Shown one piece after another: positions 51,066 through 59,787 of a stretch of DNA of 64,000 nt; position 1 is the stretch's first letter, and each line of letters begins with the position of its first letter. The stretch spans positions 1 through 64,000 of the forward strand of contig DASPWW010000028.1 in assembly GCA_035637595.1 (NCBI GenBank), in the 5' to 3' direction. Position numbers and translations under genes: made by a program. A model generated the notes under the pieces. That model had not been told where the DNA came from and did no database searches. It worked only from the letters and a program-made list of their open reading frames with translations. The stretch comes from DASPWW01 sp035637595. Lineage in GTDB: Bacteria > Actinomycetota > Thermoleophilia > Solirubrobacterales > 70-9.

Positions 51066-51137
51066 GCCGGAAACGGCGTGACCCAGGCGCCGTCAGGCAA
51101 GGACGCAGGGAGGGGGCAAGGGCAGCGCCCTGGCCCC
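51066..51137. other. Strong hairpins in the gap between der and the DUF3352 gene
   Basis: In this 204-base gap two clear hairpins occur. One is GCCG-GAAA-CGGC (51066-51077) with a GNRA-type loop on the plus strand. The other is a GC stem with arms GGGGC (51113-51117) and GCCCC (51133-51137) enclosing a second perfect stem, AGGGC/GCCCT. On the minus strand they lie between the der stop and the DUF3352 start, so they may end der transcripts or form a leader. I could not match them to a known riboswitch. Confidence 0.4.
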
Positions 51138-51191
51138 GACCGAGGACGCAGCATGACGGCGATCTGGGGCCGCCGTTTCGGGTGGATCGTT

Positions 51192-52553
51192 TCAGCGAGG
51201 CCCACTAGCCCGCTGCGGGTCCCCGGCCCGGCGGCGCCCGCGGCGCCCGCGCTGCGAGTGGGGGACGTAGTCGATCACGAGCGGCACCCCCTCCAGTCCG
51301 TAGCGATCGCGCAGCCGGTTCTCGAGGTGAAAGGCCCAGTCGCGCGAGATCAGGCGGCGGTCATTGACCTGTATCGCAAAGCGTGGTGGGCGCCGCCCCA
51401 CCTGGGCAGCGTAGTAGAGGCGCAGCCGCCGGCCGCGCCGCGACGGCGGCGGGGTCGTCGAGACGACGTCGGCGATGAAGCGGTTGAGCTCGGGCGTCGG
51501 AATTCGTTCGGCGCGGCGATCGGCGAGCGCCAGCGCCTCGCTTAGCAGCTGAGGGATGCCGCGGCCGGTCTTCGCCGACGCGGTGCGAAGCGGCGGTCGC
51601 AGCCGCACCCGCCGCTCGAGCCGCGCCCGTACGTCATCGAGGTCCAGGTCGGCCACGTCCCACTTGTTGAGGGCGATCAGCGTCGCGCAGCCGGAGCGCA
51701 TCGCGAGCTGGGCGACCCGGAGGTCCTCGGAGGTCAGCCCCTCGGAGGCGTCGCATACGACCAGGGCCACGTCGGCGCGCTCCGCGGCGCGCTCGGCGCG
51801 AAGCTGCGCGTAGTAGGCGACCGTCCCGGCAACCTTGCCGCGCCGGCGAAGGCCCGCGGTGTCGATCAGGACCACACGCCGCCCGTCGACCTCGAGCTCG
51901 GTGTCGATCGCATCGCGCGTCGTTCCCGCGCGCTCGGAGACGATCACCCGCTCGGTGCCGAGAAACGCGTTGAGCAGGGACGACTTGCCGACGTTCGGAC
52001 GGCCGATGATCGCCAGTCGCACCGCCTCGGAGCTCGGCGGCCCCCCCTGCGCCGATGTGGCGATCGCGGCGAGGCGATCGAGCAGGTCGCCGGTGCCGAG
52101 GCCGTGGGTCGCGGATACGGGGTGTGGCTCGCCGAGCCCGAGGCCGTGAAGCTCTGCCGCCATGTGCTCGTCCTCGCGCCGGTCGATCTTGTTGGCGACG
52201 ACCAGCACCGCTGGCTCGGCGCCCCGCAGGGTCGCCGCGAGCTCGGCGTCTCCGGCGCGCACCCCGGCGCGGGCGTCGATCACCAGCAGGATCGCGTCGG
52301 CCTCCGAGATCGCCTCGCGTGCCTGGCGCTGAACGGCCGCCGAGAGCGAGTCGCCCGCCGCCAGGTCCACGCCGCCGGTGTCGACGAGCTGGAAGCGAAC
52401 GCCGTTCCACTCGCAGTCCAGCGCCTTGCGGTCCCGGGTGACGCCGGGCTCGGGGTGCACGACCGCATCGCGGCCACCGGCGAGCCGGTTCGCGAGCGTG
52501 CTCTTGCCGACGTTGGGAAAGCCGACGATCGCGATCTGGGGCGGGCGGGTCAC
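51192..52553 (-). CDS. der: Ribosome biogenesis GTPase Der
   Basis: Der (453 residues) has two tandem GTPase domains and a KH-like domain. Domain 1: IVGFPNVGKSTLANRL, DTGGVD and NKID. Domain 2: IIGRPNVGKSSLLNAFLG, TTRDAID, DTAGLRRRGKV, NKWD. C-terminal: RLYYAAQVGRRPPRFAIQVN with a basic, disordered tail. It assists 50S assembly. The GTG start overlaps the cmk stop by four bases. Confidence 0.96.
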   Translation of the reverse strand: MTRPPQIAIVGFPNVGKSTLANRLAGGRDAVVHPEPGVTRDRKALDCEWNGVRFQLVDTGGVDLAAGDSLSAAVQRQAREAISEADAILLVIDARAGVRAGDAELAATLRGAEPAVLVVANKIDRREDEHMAAELHGLGLGEPHPVSATHGLGTGDLLDRLAAIATSAQGGPPSSEAVRLAIIGRPNVGKSSLLNAFLGTERVIVSERAGTTRDAIDTELEVDGRRVVLIDTAGLRRRGKVAGTVAYYAQLRAERAAERADVALVVCDASEGLTSEDLRVAQLAMRSGCATLIALNKWDVADLDLDDVRARLERRVRLRPPLRTASAKTGRGIPQLLSEALALADRRAERIPTPELNRFIADVVSTTPPPSRRGRRLRLYYAAQVGRRPPRFAIQVNDRRLISRDWAFHLENRLRDRYGLEGVPLVIDYVPHSQRGRRGRRRAGDPQRASGPR

Positions 52554-53188
52554 GCCAGTCCCCTCGCCCTCGCGAGCTCGACGACCCGCGCGACGACCTC
52601 CGCCACCGAGAGCCCGCTCGTGTCGACCTCGACGGCGTCTTCGGCTGCTCGCAGCGCTCCGTGGCGGCGTTCGGTGTCGCGTTCGTCGCGACGCCGCTGC
52701 TCGGCGAGCACCCGCTCGACGGGCTCGCCGGTCTCGGCCGCGCGGCGCCGCGCCCGCTCCTCGTCGGACGCGGTCAGGAATACCTTCAGCGGAGCGTCGG
52801 GGCTGACCACGGTCCCGATGTCGCGTCCCTCGGCCACGTAGCGGCCGGCCGCGATCAGCGCCCTCTGGCGTTCGACCATCGCCGCGCGGACCTCGGGGTG
52901 GATTGAGACCCGCGAGGCGGCATCGGTCACCTCGGGCGCGCGAATCTGATCGGTGACGTCCTCGCCGTCGAGCCGAACCGCGCCGGCATCGAGATCGATT
53001 TCGAGCCGGCGTGCCAGCCCGCCGAGCTGCTCGACGTCGCCGGGGTCGATCCCATCGCGCAGCGCGGCGAGGGCGACCGAGCGGTACATCGCACCCGAGT
53101 CGAGATAGGTCAGCCCGAGCGCTGCGGCGACGCCGCGGGCCACGGTGGACTTCCCGGCCCCCGCGGGGCCGTCGATCGCGATGACCAT
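52550..53188 (-). CDS. cmk: Cytidylate kinase
   Basis: CMP kinase of 212 residues. P-loop IAIDGPAGAGKSTVARGVA (about 3-21), LTYLDSGAMYRSVAL, AEGRDIGTVVSPDAPLKVFLTAS and DERDTERRHGAL are family hallmarks. The ATG at 53188 gives an expected start. Followed by der, a conserved pair. In relatives the series aroA-cmk-der is continuous; here two RTX-type genes and a cupin gene separate cmk from aroA. Confidence 0.96.
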   Translation of the reverse strand: MVIAIDGPAGAGKSTVARGVAAALGLTYLDSGAMYRSVALAALRDGIDPGDVEQLGGLARRLEIDLDAGAVRLDGEDVTDQIRAPEVTDAASRVSIHPEVRAAMVERQRALIAAGRYVAEGRDIGTVVSPDAPLKVFLTASDEERARRRAAETGEPVERVLAEQRRRDERDTERRHGALRAAEDAVEVDTSGLSVAEVVARVVELARARGLA

Positions 53189-53250
53189 GGCACGAGGGTA
53201 GTCGTGGAGTTGGCGATCGCGGCGCTATGGATAGAGTTCCGCGCCGAGCC

Positions 53251-53577
53251 ATGCAGACCTGGGACCTGTCGCAAATCGAGGTCAAAGCTCACAACCCCGA
53301 GGTCCTCGCTTCGCAGGACGAGGGCCGCGTCATCGTCCTCATGCTGCCCGCGGGCGAGCGCCTCCAGGAGCACCAGGTGCACGAGCGCGGCTGGCTCGTC
53401 GTCGCGTCCGGGAGGATCGAGATCGAGGACACCGGCGGCGAGACCGTCAGCGGCGGTCCGGGACTGCTCGCCGAGTTCGATCCCAACGAGCGTCGCGAGA
53501 TCCGCGCTACCGAGGACGCCCGGCTGCTGCTGATCCTCGCACCGTGGCCCGGCGAGGGCCACCCCAGCCAGCGCTGA
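53251..53577 (+). CDS. Small cupin-domain protein
   Basis: A 108-residue single-domain cupin-like protein: MQTWDLSQIEVKAHNP at the start, LPAGERLQEHQVHERGWLVVASGRIEIED in the middle, where H-x-H...E residues could bind a metal, and ARLLLILAPWPGEGHP at the end. Function cannot be read. The ATG at 53251 is chosen over one eight codons upstream because the family-like start begins MxTWxL. It lies divergent from cmk and converges with the RTX gene. Confidence 0.7.
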   Translation: MQTWDLSQIEVKAHNPEVLASQDEGRVIVLMLPAGERLQEHQVHERGWLVVASGRIEIEDTGGETVSGGPGLLAEFDPNERREIRATEDARLLLILAPWPGEGHPSQR

Positions 53578-53590
53578 CCGCGATCCGCGG
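53578..53590. terminator. Short hairpin between converging genes
   Basis: Perfect arms CCGCG-atc-CGCGG begin directly after the cupin stop codon and lie 5 bases from the end of the facing RTX gene. The element is small and lacks a T-run; its position is the main support for calling it a shared terminator. Confidence 0.35.
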
Positions 53591-53595
53591 CGCGG

Positions 53596-54834
53596 CTAGC
53601 CGACGAGCTGGAGGCGCTGCTCGCCGACGGTGATGCCGCCGGCCTCGGCGGTCTGCACCCGTGCCGTCGTCAGCAGGATCCGGTGGCTGCGCCGCAGCTC
53701 CCGCTTGCCGAACCGGGTGAGCTTCACCTTGACGACCGCGGTCTCGCCCGCGATCACGAGGAACCCGGTGGCCTTGCCGACCTCGCGTCCGTTCCCGAAC
53801 AGCGCCAGCTCGCCGGCGCAGGAGTCCACCTCGAGCGCCGGGCACTCGACGCTGACCCTCGCCTTGCCATGACGCACGGACGCGCTCTCCACGGCCACCA
53901 GGGCGCCCCTTCGCTCGCAGTTGGGCTCGACGACGTCCAGCGGGTCGGCGAGGACCGTGTCCGTGCCCATGCCGCAGTCGAGCCGGTCGTGATAGCCGTC
54001 CGGTGAGGCGCCGCCGTTGAGGACGTCGTCGCCCTCCTCGCCCGATAGCTCATCGTTGCCCGCGAGGCCGACGAGCCGGTCGTCTCCGAGGTCGCCGAAG
54101 AACTCGTTGGCGCCGGCGTCGCCGGTCAGCGAGTCGTCGGACTCGGTGCCGAAGACGCGCTCGACCCGCATCAGGTTGTCGCCCTCGCCGGGAGTGCCAT
54201 CGTTCGGCTGATCGTCGAAGCTGACCTCGACTCCGGTCAGGTAGCCGCCGTAGTCCACCTCGTCGATGCCCGAGCCCCCGTCGAGACGATCCGCTCCGGT
54301 CGCTGCGGGCCCGCTCGTGCCGTCGAGGAAGTCGTCGCCGGCCCCGCCGTCGTGATCGTCGTCGCCGAGGCTGTCGTCGATGAAGTCGTCGCCGGGCCCG
54401 GACCTCACGACGTCGTTGCCGTCTCCCGGCTCGACCTGGTTTTTGACCTCGAGGTTCTGATTGGTATAGCTGTCGTTTGCCTCCATCAGGTCCACGGCCA
54501 CGATCCTCACCGGGGCGCCGCCGGGATCGAACGGGCAGGTGACCGTGGTCGCGTTCGGCGCCGAGCACTCGACTGCCGCGGTGGTAATCCCGCCCGGCCC
54601 CGTGTCGGTGATCGTGATCGTTCCGCCGGCAACCGAGACGTCGATCAGGTCGACGTCGCTCTCGCCGGTGATAACCACCACGCTTCCGAAGCCCGTTATG
54701 GAGACGTAGTCGACATCGGTCGCGGCCGAAGCCGGCGCGGCGCCCAACGCCACGACGAGCCCGGCGGCCGCGGCCAGCGCGAGCGCCAGCCGTCCCGGGC
54801 AACGGGCGCTCGCCGCTGTCATCCTCGGCCGCAT
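53596..54834 (-). CDS. Exported RTX-like calcium-binding repeat protein 1
   Basis: A 412-residue predicted exported protein. Signal peptide ends near GAAPASAATDVD. A beta region (VVVITGESDVDLIDVSVAGGTITITD) leads to RTX nonapeptide-like repeats rich in GGxGxD/GDDxL: GPGDDFIDDSLGDDDHDGGAGDD, GLAGNDELSGEEGDDVLNGG (about 140-290). The C-terminal ~110 residues form a beta domain with a cysteine pair (CPALEVDSCAG) and no cassette or tail. Calcium-dependent folding outside the cell is inferred. Six bases from a close paralogue upstream. Confidence 0.82.
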   Translation of the reverse strand: MRPRMTAASARCPGRLALALAAAAGLVVALGAAPASAATDVDYVSITGFGSVVVITGESDVDLIDVSVAGGTITITDTGPGGITTAAVECSAPNATTVTCPFDPGGAPVRIVAVDLMEANDSYTNQNLEVKNQVEPGDGNDVVRSGPGDDFIDDSLGDDDHDGGAGDDFLDGTSGPAATGADRLDGGSGIDEVDYGGYLTGVEVSFDDQPNDGTPGEGDNLMRVERVFGTESDDSLTGDAGANEFFGDLGDDRLVGLAGNDELSGEEGDDVLNGGASPDGYHDRLDCGMGTDTVLADPLDVVEPNCERRGALVAVESASVRHGKARVSVECPALEVDSCAGELALFGNGREVGKATGFLVIAGETAVVKVKLTRFGKRELRRSHRILLTTARVQTAEAGGITVGEQRLQLVG

Positions 54835-54840
54835 CCCGCG

Positions 54841-56031
54841 CTAGCCGATGAGCAGGACGCGGGCCTCGGTGATGCTCGACCCGCCCGGCTCGACCGTCTC
54901 GGCCTGAGCGGTCACGAACAGCGATCCATGGCTGCGGTGAAGCGCCCTGCGTCCCGCGCGCGTGAGCTTGAGCTGTCCGTTGCGCGTCTCGCCGGCGCCG
55001 ACCTCGAAGCTCCCGTTCTTGCTCAGGACCGTGCCGTTCGACAGCAGCGACAGCGTCCCGGCGCACGTGGCGCCCTCCTCGGGTGGGCACGACACGAGGA
55101 CCTTGACCTTACCCCTGCGCCGCAGCTTGGCCGTCTCGCCGGTGACGCTAGCGCCGCGGCGCTCGCAGCCGACCTCGACGACGTCCTGAGCGTCCGACAG
55201 CGCGAGGTCTGCGCCGAGGCCGCAGTCGAGACGGTCGCGCGCTCCATCGGGCGAGTCGCCGCCGTTCAGCGTGTCGTCACCGTCCTCGCCATCGAGGTCG
55301 TCGGGGCCTCCCCGGCCGACGATCAGGTCGTCACCGTTGTCTCCGAAGAGCCGGTTGGCGTTGGCGTCGCCGACGAGCACGTCGTCGAACAACGTCCCGT
55401 CCACCGACTCGACGCTGATCAAGTTGTCCGCCTCACCGGCGGGGCCGTCGTTCGGCTGGTCGTCGAGACTGGCGTTGACCGGCGCAAAGGAGTTCCCGAA
55501 GAACGCCTCGTCATCTCCCGCCCCACCGTTCATCTCGTCGTCGCCGGGGTCCCAGTAGAGCTGGTCGGCGCCGGGGCCCGTGTCGAGGACGTCGTTGCCC
55601 ACGTCCCCCTGGGCGAAGTCGTCACCCGGACCCGTCTCGAGGACATCGTTGCCCGTGCCCCCAATGGCCTGGGTGATCACGTCGAGGTTCTGGTTGAGGA
55701 ACCGGTCGTTGTCGCCCTGCATAACCGCGGCCAGGAACACGACCGGCCCGGAGCCGGGTGGGTTGAGCGGGCAGGTGACCGTTTGGGGGTCGAGCGTCGC
55801 GCACGGTGGCGTGGTGGTCGTGATGCCGCCGGGCCCCTGGTCGGTGATCGTGATCGTGCCGCCGGCCTCCGAGACGCCGACGGCGTCGACGTCGTTCTCC
55901 CCGATGATGACCAGCTGGCTGAACTGCGGGGAGGTGCCCAGCTGGACCTGTGTCGCGGCGGAGGCGGAGCCGGCGCCCGCCGTGACGACGAGCGCGAAGC
56001 TCAATGCAAGTCCTCCCAGGCCCCGCTTCAT
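54841..56031 (-). CDS. Exported RTX-like calcium-binding repeat protein 2
   Basis: A 396-residue paralogue with the same order: signal peptide (LALSFALVVTAGAGSASA), LVIIGENDVDAVGVSEAGGTITITD, repeats such as GTGNDVLETGPGDDFAQGDVGNDVLDTGPGADQL and GEDGDDTLNGGDSPDGA, then a C-terminal beta domain with CPPEEGATCAGTLSLLSNG. The two genes are a tandem duplication inserted between aroA and cmk. ATG at 56029-56031 gives the signal peptide; the frame is open for 16 codons more. Confidence 0.82.
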   Translation of the reverse strand: MKRGLGGLALSFALVVTAGAGSASAATQVQLGTSPQFSQLVIIGENDVDAVGVSEAGGTITITDQGPGGITTTTPPCATLDPQTVTCPLNPPGSGPVVFLAAVMQGDNDRFLNQNLDVITQAIGGTGNDVLETGPGDDFAQGDVGNDVLDTGPGADQLYWDPGDDEMNGGAGDDEAFFGNSFAPVNASLDDQPNDGPAGEADNLISVESVDGTLFDDVLVGDANANRLFGDNGDDLIVGRGGPDDLDGEDGDDTLNGGDSPDGARDRLDCGLGADLALSDAQDVVEVGCERRGASVTGETAKLRRRGKVKVLVSCPPEEGATCAGTLSLLSNGTVLSKNGSFEVGAGETRNGQLKLTRAGRRALHRSHGSLFVTAQAETVEPGGSSITEARVLLIG

Positions 56032-56075
56032 CGGCGGAGAGTATGCACACATGTCGGGGACGGCGCGCCGCTGGC

Positions 56076-57419
56076 TCAACCGGATGCGAGCTGCGCCAGC
56101 TCCGACTCGAAGCGCGGGTAGCTGACCGACACGGAGTCGAAGCCCCGCACCTCGACGCCCTCCCGCGAGGCCAGCCCGGCGACCGCGCCGAGCATCGCCA
56201 TGCGGTGATCGCCGCGGGTGTCGAGCGCTCCGCCGCGCAAGCCGCCGGTACCGGTCACGGCGAATCCATCGGGCAGCGCCTCGATCTCGGCGCCGATCCC
56301 GCGCAGGCCGTCGACGACGGCCGCGATCCGGTCCGACTCCTTGTGGCGCAGCTCCTGCGCGCCGGTCACCACCGTGTCACCGTCGGCGAAGCAGCCGAGC
56401 AGGGCGACGAGCGGCAGCTCGTCGATCGCCAGCGGGACCTCGGCGGGCCCGACGCGAGTCGCCGTCAATCCCCCATGGCGGGCGCGAACCGTGCCGCGCG
56501 GCTCGTTGCCCGCCGCGGACTCGTCATCGACCTCCAGCAGCCCGCCCATCCTGTTGGCGATCCCGAGGAACCCGCTGCGCGTGGGGTTCAGGCCCACTTC
56601 GTCGATGCGCAGGTCGCTGCCGTGGACCAGCAGGGCCGCGGCGATGAGGAACGCCGCAGAGGACAGGTCGCCCGGGATCGCGATCGAGCCGAGCTCGATC
56701 GACCTTGTCCCACGCACCGTGATCCGGCGCCGCTGTGGACTGCGAGCCGTGACGAGCGAGGACACGCTCTCGACCTCCAGCGACGCGCCCGCGGCGCGCA
56801 GCATGCGCTCCGTGTGATCGCGTGTCGGCGCCGGCTCCGTGACCCGCGTCTCGCCGTCGGCGAGCAGGCCGGCGAGCAGGACGCATGACTTGACCTGGGC
56901 GCTGGCGATCGGGAGCTCGTAGGAGATGCCGCTCAGGGCCGCGCCCTCGACGCGCAGCGGCGGCAGGCGCTCGTCGCGGCATTCCAGCCGGGCGCCCATC
57001 TCGCGCAACGGCTGCGCCACCCGGTCGACCGGGCGGCGGCGAATCGACTCGTCGCCGTCGAGGGTCCACGCGCCACGGCCCTGGCCGGCGAGCCACCCCG
57101 GCAGGACCCGCAGCAGCGTTCCGGCGTTGCCGACGTCGATCCCCGAAGCTCCGTCGAAGCGCGCGCCCCGAAGCCCCACCCCGCGAATCTTCAGGTCGAG
57201 GCGCCCGGGCCCGGCGACCGCCTCCTCGATGTCGGCCCCCAGGCCCCCGACCGCCACCAGGGTTGATCGCGTGTCGTGGGAGTCGAGGTAGCTCTCGACG
57301 CGGCACTCGCCCTCCCCCATCGCCGCGACGATCGCGGCGCGGTGCGAGATCGACTTGTCGGGCGGAGGTGTGAGCTCTCCCCGGAGCGGGCCCGAGGGCT
57401 CGAACCTGACGGCGCTCAT
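56076..57419 (-). CDS. aroA: 3-phosphoshikimate 1-carboxyvinyltransferase (EPSP synthase)
   Basis: AroA (447 residues) joins shikimate-3-P and PEP. Motifs: PDKSISHRAAIVAAMG, GNAGTLLRVLPGWLAG, ELRHKESDRIAAV and RGDHRMAMLGAVAG. Its ATG overlaps the tyrA stop by four bases. Third structural gene of the aroF-tyrA-aroA operon, presumably under the leader-peptide control described upstream of aroF. Confidence 0.96.
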   Translation of the reverse strand: MSAVRFEPSGPLRGELTPPPDKSISHRAAIVAAMGEGECRVESYLDSHDTRSTLVAVGGLGADIEEAVAGPGRLDLKIRGVGLRGARFDGASGIDVGNAGTLLRVLPGWLAGQGRGAWTLDGDESIRRRPVDRVAQPLREMGARLECRDERLPPLRVEGAALSGISYELPIASAQVKSCVLLAGLLADGETRVTEPAPTRDHTERMLRAAGASLEVESVSSLVTARSPQRRRITVRGTRSIELGSIAIPGDLSSAAFLIAAALLVHGSDLRIDEVGLNPTRSGFLGIANRMGGLLEVDDESAAGNEPRGTVRARHGGLTATRVGPAEVPLAIDELPLVALLGCFADGDTVVTGAQELRHKESDRIAAVVDGLRGIGAEIEALPDGFAVTGTGGLRGGALDTRGDHRMAMLGAVAGLASREGVEVRGFDSVSVSYPRFESELAQLASG

Positions 57420-58510
57420 TCGCCGCGAGGTACGGCGGAGACCGAGTGACCGAGCCGGCCCACTATCTCTGAGGCGCGCTCCGCCTCCTCGGCCCCGGCG
57501 ATCCACAGCGTGATCGCGCCCGAGTGCATGTCGGCCGCGGGGTCGAGCGCCATGTCCTCGATGTTGACGCCCGCCTCCCCGAGGGCGAGGGCGATCTCCG
57601 CGACGGTGCCGGGCCGGTTGTCGACGACGACCCGCAACTCGTGCAGCGGCCCCCCGACGCCCTCGCCCTCGAGCAGCGCCCGCCGGTCCTCGAGCGCCCG
57701 GTGGTGCCAGGCGGCGACCGCCTCCGTGTCGCCGCCGCGCATCAGCTCGGCGACGGCGCGCAGCCGGTCGACCACTGCGTCTATCTCCCGCGCCACGGCA
57801 TCCCTGTTGGCCGCGAAGATGTCGCCCCAGATCGCGGGATTGGCGCCCGCGACCCGCGTCGAGTCACGGAAGCTGCGACCCACCTCCGGCATGCGCTCAG
57901 ACTCGGCGGCGCTGGCCGCGGCGGCCTGGGAGGCCAGGACGTTGGCGAGAACGTGCGGCAGGTGGCTGACGGTGGCCATCAGCCGATCGTGCGTCTCGGC
58001 GTCGATCGCCTGGGGGCGCGCCCCGAGCTCGGAGATCGCGCGCTGAAGCCGGTCGTAGAGCAGCCCGCTCGACCGCTCGGTCGGGGTCAGGTACCAGCGC
58101 GCGCCCTCGAACAGGTCAGGACGTGCGCCCTCCACCCCCGAGGTCTCCGCGCCGGCCAGCGGGTGCCCGCCGATGAAGCGTTCGCCGGCCGCTCCGGCGG
58201 CCAGCTCGGCGACGAGCTGGCGCTTCGTCGAGCCGACGTCGGTGACGACGGCGTCGGGGCCGCTCGCCTCGACGGCCTCGGCGACGAGCGCGGGCAACGC
58301 GCCGACCGGCGCGGCGCAGAACACGAACTGGGCGCCGGCGACCGCATCGGCCACCGACCCGCACGCGACGTCGAGCGCCTCACGTTCTTGCGCGCGGTCG
58401 AGGATCGCCCTGTCGGGGTCGAACCCGGCGACCTCGGCGCCGAGCCGCCGCCTCGCCGCAAGCCCGATCGAGCCGCCGATCAGACCGACGCCGAGGACGG
58501 CGACCTTCAT
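57416..58510 (-). CDS. tyrA: Prephenate dehydrogenase
   Basis: TyrA (364 residues) oxidises prephenate on the tyrosine branch. The N-terminal NAD fold is MKVAVLGVGLIGGSIGLAA; further on are VTDVGSTKRQLV, FIGGHPLAGAETSGVEGA (conserved His-Pro-x-Ala-Gly) and DAETHDRLMATVSHLPHVLA. A C-terminal ACT domain (about 285-360, ELRVVVDNRPGTVAEIALALGEAGVNIEDM) suggests feedback control by an amino acid. Five bases separate its start from aroF. Confidence 0.94.
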   Translation of the reverse strand: MKVAVLGVGLIGGSIGLAARRRLGAEVAGFDPDRAILDRAQEREALDVACGSVADAVAGAQFVFCAAPVGALPALVAEAVEASGPDAVVTDVGSTKRQLVAELAAGAAGERFIGGHPLAGAETSGVEGARPDLFEGARWYLTPTERSSGLLYDRLQRAISELGARPQAIDAETHDRLMATVSHLPHVLANVLASQAAAASAAESERMPEVGRSFRDSTRVAGANPAIWGDIFAANRDAVAREIDAVVDRLRAVAELMRGGDTEAVAAWHHRALEDRRALLEGEGVGGPLHELRVVVDNRPGTVAEIALALGEAGVNIEDMALDPAADMHSGAITLWIAGAEEAERASEIVGRLGHSVSAVPRGE

Positions 58511-58515
58511 TGCGC

Positions 58516-59541
58516 CTAGACGCGGCTCAGCTCTTTGCCCGCCAGCTCGGCGACCCGCTGGAGCTGCTCCGCGTACTCGGCAAAGCGCTCCGTCGCGATC
58601 GCCTGCGGACCGTCGCAGATCGCCTCGTCGGGCTCGTTGTGGACCTCGACGATGATCCCGTCGGCCCCCGCCGCGGCCGCGGCGAGCGACATCGGCTGCA
58701 CCCAGTCGCGCCTCCCGGCGGCGTGGCTCGGGTCCACGATCACCGGCAGGTGGGTCAGCTCCCGCAGCACAGGGACCGCGAGCAGGTCGAGCGTGAACCT
58801 GTACGAGGTCTCGAACGTGCGTATGCCGCGCTCGCAGAGCATGACGTTCTCGTTGCCCTCCTTGAGCACGTACTCGGCCGCCATCAGCAGCTCCTCGAGC
58901 GTCGCCGCGAGCCCGCGCTTGAGCAGCACGGCGCATTCGGTGCGCCCGGCCTCGGCGAGCAGCGAGTAGTTCTGCATGTTCCGGGCGCCGATCTGGATCA
59001 CGTCGGCGACCTCGACGACGTCCTCGACGTCGCGCACGTCCATCAGCTCGGTGACGACGGGCAGGCCGGTCTGCTCCTTGGCCTCCTGGAGCATCGCCAG
59101 CCCCTCGCTTCCCAGGCCCTGGAAGCTGTAGGGGGAGGTGCGCGGCTTGTACGCGCCGCCGCGCAGCATCGCCGCGCCGTTGTCCGCGACGCAGCGCGCG
59201 ACCTCGAGCGTCTGCTCGCGGCTCTCGACCGTGCAGGGACCGGCGATCAGGGCGAAATTGTCGCCCCCCACGCGGCGCCCCTCTATCTCGAGCACGCTGC
59301 GCTCGCCCTTCTTGAACTGCGCCGAGGCGAGCTTGTAGGGCTTCAGGATCGGGACCAGGTGATCGACGCCGGCCGCTCCCTCGAGCCCCAGGCCCGCCAC
59401 GCGGTCGCGGTCGCCGATCGCCCCGATCACGGTCAGGACGTCGCCCCGCGAGACGTGGGCCGAGCAGCCCACCGACTCGACCCGCTCGACGACCGCATCG
59501 ATCTGCTCGCCGGTCGCCCCCTCTTTCATCACGATCATCAT
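58516..59541 (-). CDS. aroF: 3-deoxy-7-phosphoheptulonate synthase, type I-beta
   Basis: DAHP synthase (341 residues), the committed step of aromatic synthesis. An N-terminal ferredoxin-like domain (about 1-68, MMIVMKEGATGEQIDAVVER) resembles the regulatory domain of the type I-beta enzymes. The barrel has LIAGPCTVESREQTLEVA, AMLRGGAYKPRTSPYSFQGLG, DVIQIGARNMQNYSLL, LLKRGLAATLEE and VDPSHAAGRRDWV. First structural gene of the operon; a leader peptide with aromatic codons and hairpins lies 139 bases ahead. Confidence 0.95.
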   Translation of the reverse strand: MMIVMKEGATGEQIDAVVERVESVGCSAHVSRGDVLTVIGAIGDRDRVAGLGLEGAAGVDHLVPILKPYKLASAQFKKGERSVLEIEGRRVGGDNFALIAGPCTVESREQTLEVARCVADNGAAMLRGGAYKPRTSPYSFQGLGSEGLAMLQEAKEQTGLPVVTELMDVRDVEDVVEVADVIQIGARNMQNYSLLAEAGRTECAVLLKRGLAATLEELLMAAEYVLKEGNENVMLCERGIRTFETSYRFTLDLLAVPVLRELTHLPVIVDPSHAAGRRDWVQPMSLAAAAAGADGIIVEVHNEPDEAICDGPQAIATERFAEYAEQLQRVAELAGKELSRV

Positions 59542-59600
59542 TGTGTTGCTGCCTTTCGAAGAACCTTCTCGGAGTCCTTGTTGGGTTTACCTGTACGGGT

Positions 59601-59680
59601 CTCGGCGTGGGGCCGAGGATCGAGGCGTCCGGCGGAAATCGTTCACGTTCGGCGGCTCAGGCAGCCGCGGGCCGGACGCC
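59601..59680 (-). promoter_or_regulatory. Attenuator-type hairpins between the aro leader peptide and aroF
   Basis: Reading the transcript, a perfect ten-base stem begins on the last base of the leader stop codon (GGCGTCCGGC at 59680-59671, partner GCCGGACGCC at 59633-59624). It encloses a smaller hairpin CGGCT/AGCCG (59667-59653). A second hairpin CTCGGC/GCCGAG (59617-59601) follows. A ribosome paused on the aromatic codons would cover the first arm of the long stem, so the folds should depend on leader translation. No U-run follows the last hairpin. Confidence 0.6.
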
Positions 59681-59748
59681 TAGATAAATCGCCAATAACG
59701 GTAATAACGCAGGCGGGCAGGCGGAGCGGGGCCGCGATTGGCGGCCAT
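59680..59748 (-). CDS. Aromatic-rich leader peptide of the aro operon
   Basis: A 22-codon frame from the ATG at 59746-59748 ends YYRYWRFI before a TAG at 59680-59682. Five of its last eight codons are Tyr, Tyr, Tyr, Trp and Phe, the products of the pathway encoded downstream. An in-frame GTG at 59776-59778 would give 32 residues. That GTG lies 9 bases from a -10 box, so it could be a leaderless start. Codon-dependent ribosome stalling is the inferred role. Unlike most short frames here, it ends exactly at the base of a strong hairpin. Confidence 0.65.
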   Translation of the reverse strand: MAANRGPAPPARLRYYRYWRFI

Positions 59749-59787
59749 GCCGGTGTGGTGCGTGCCGAGGCGCGTCACTGATCGAAC

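Noticed and set aside
51192..53285. An apparent 697-residue cmk-der fusion
   Set aside because: The cmk protein is in a different frame; the open stretch ahead of der is a shadow and der has its own GTG overlapping the cmk stop.
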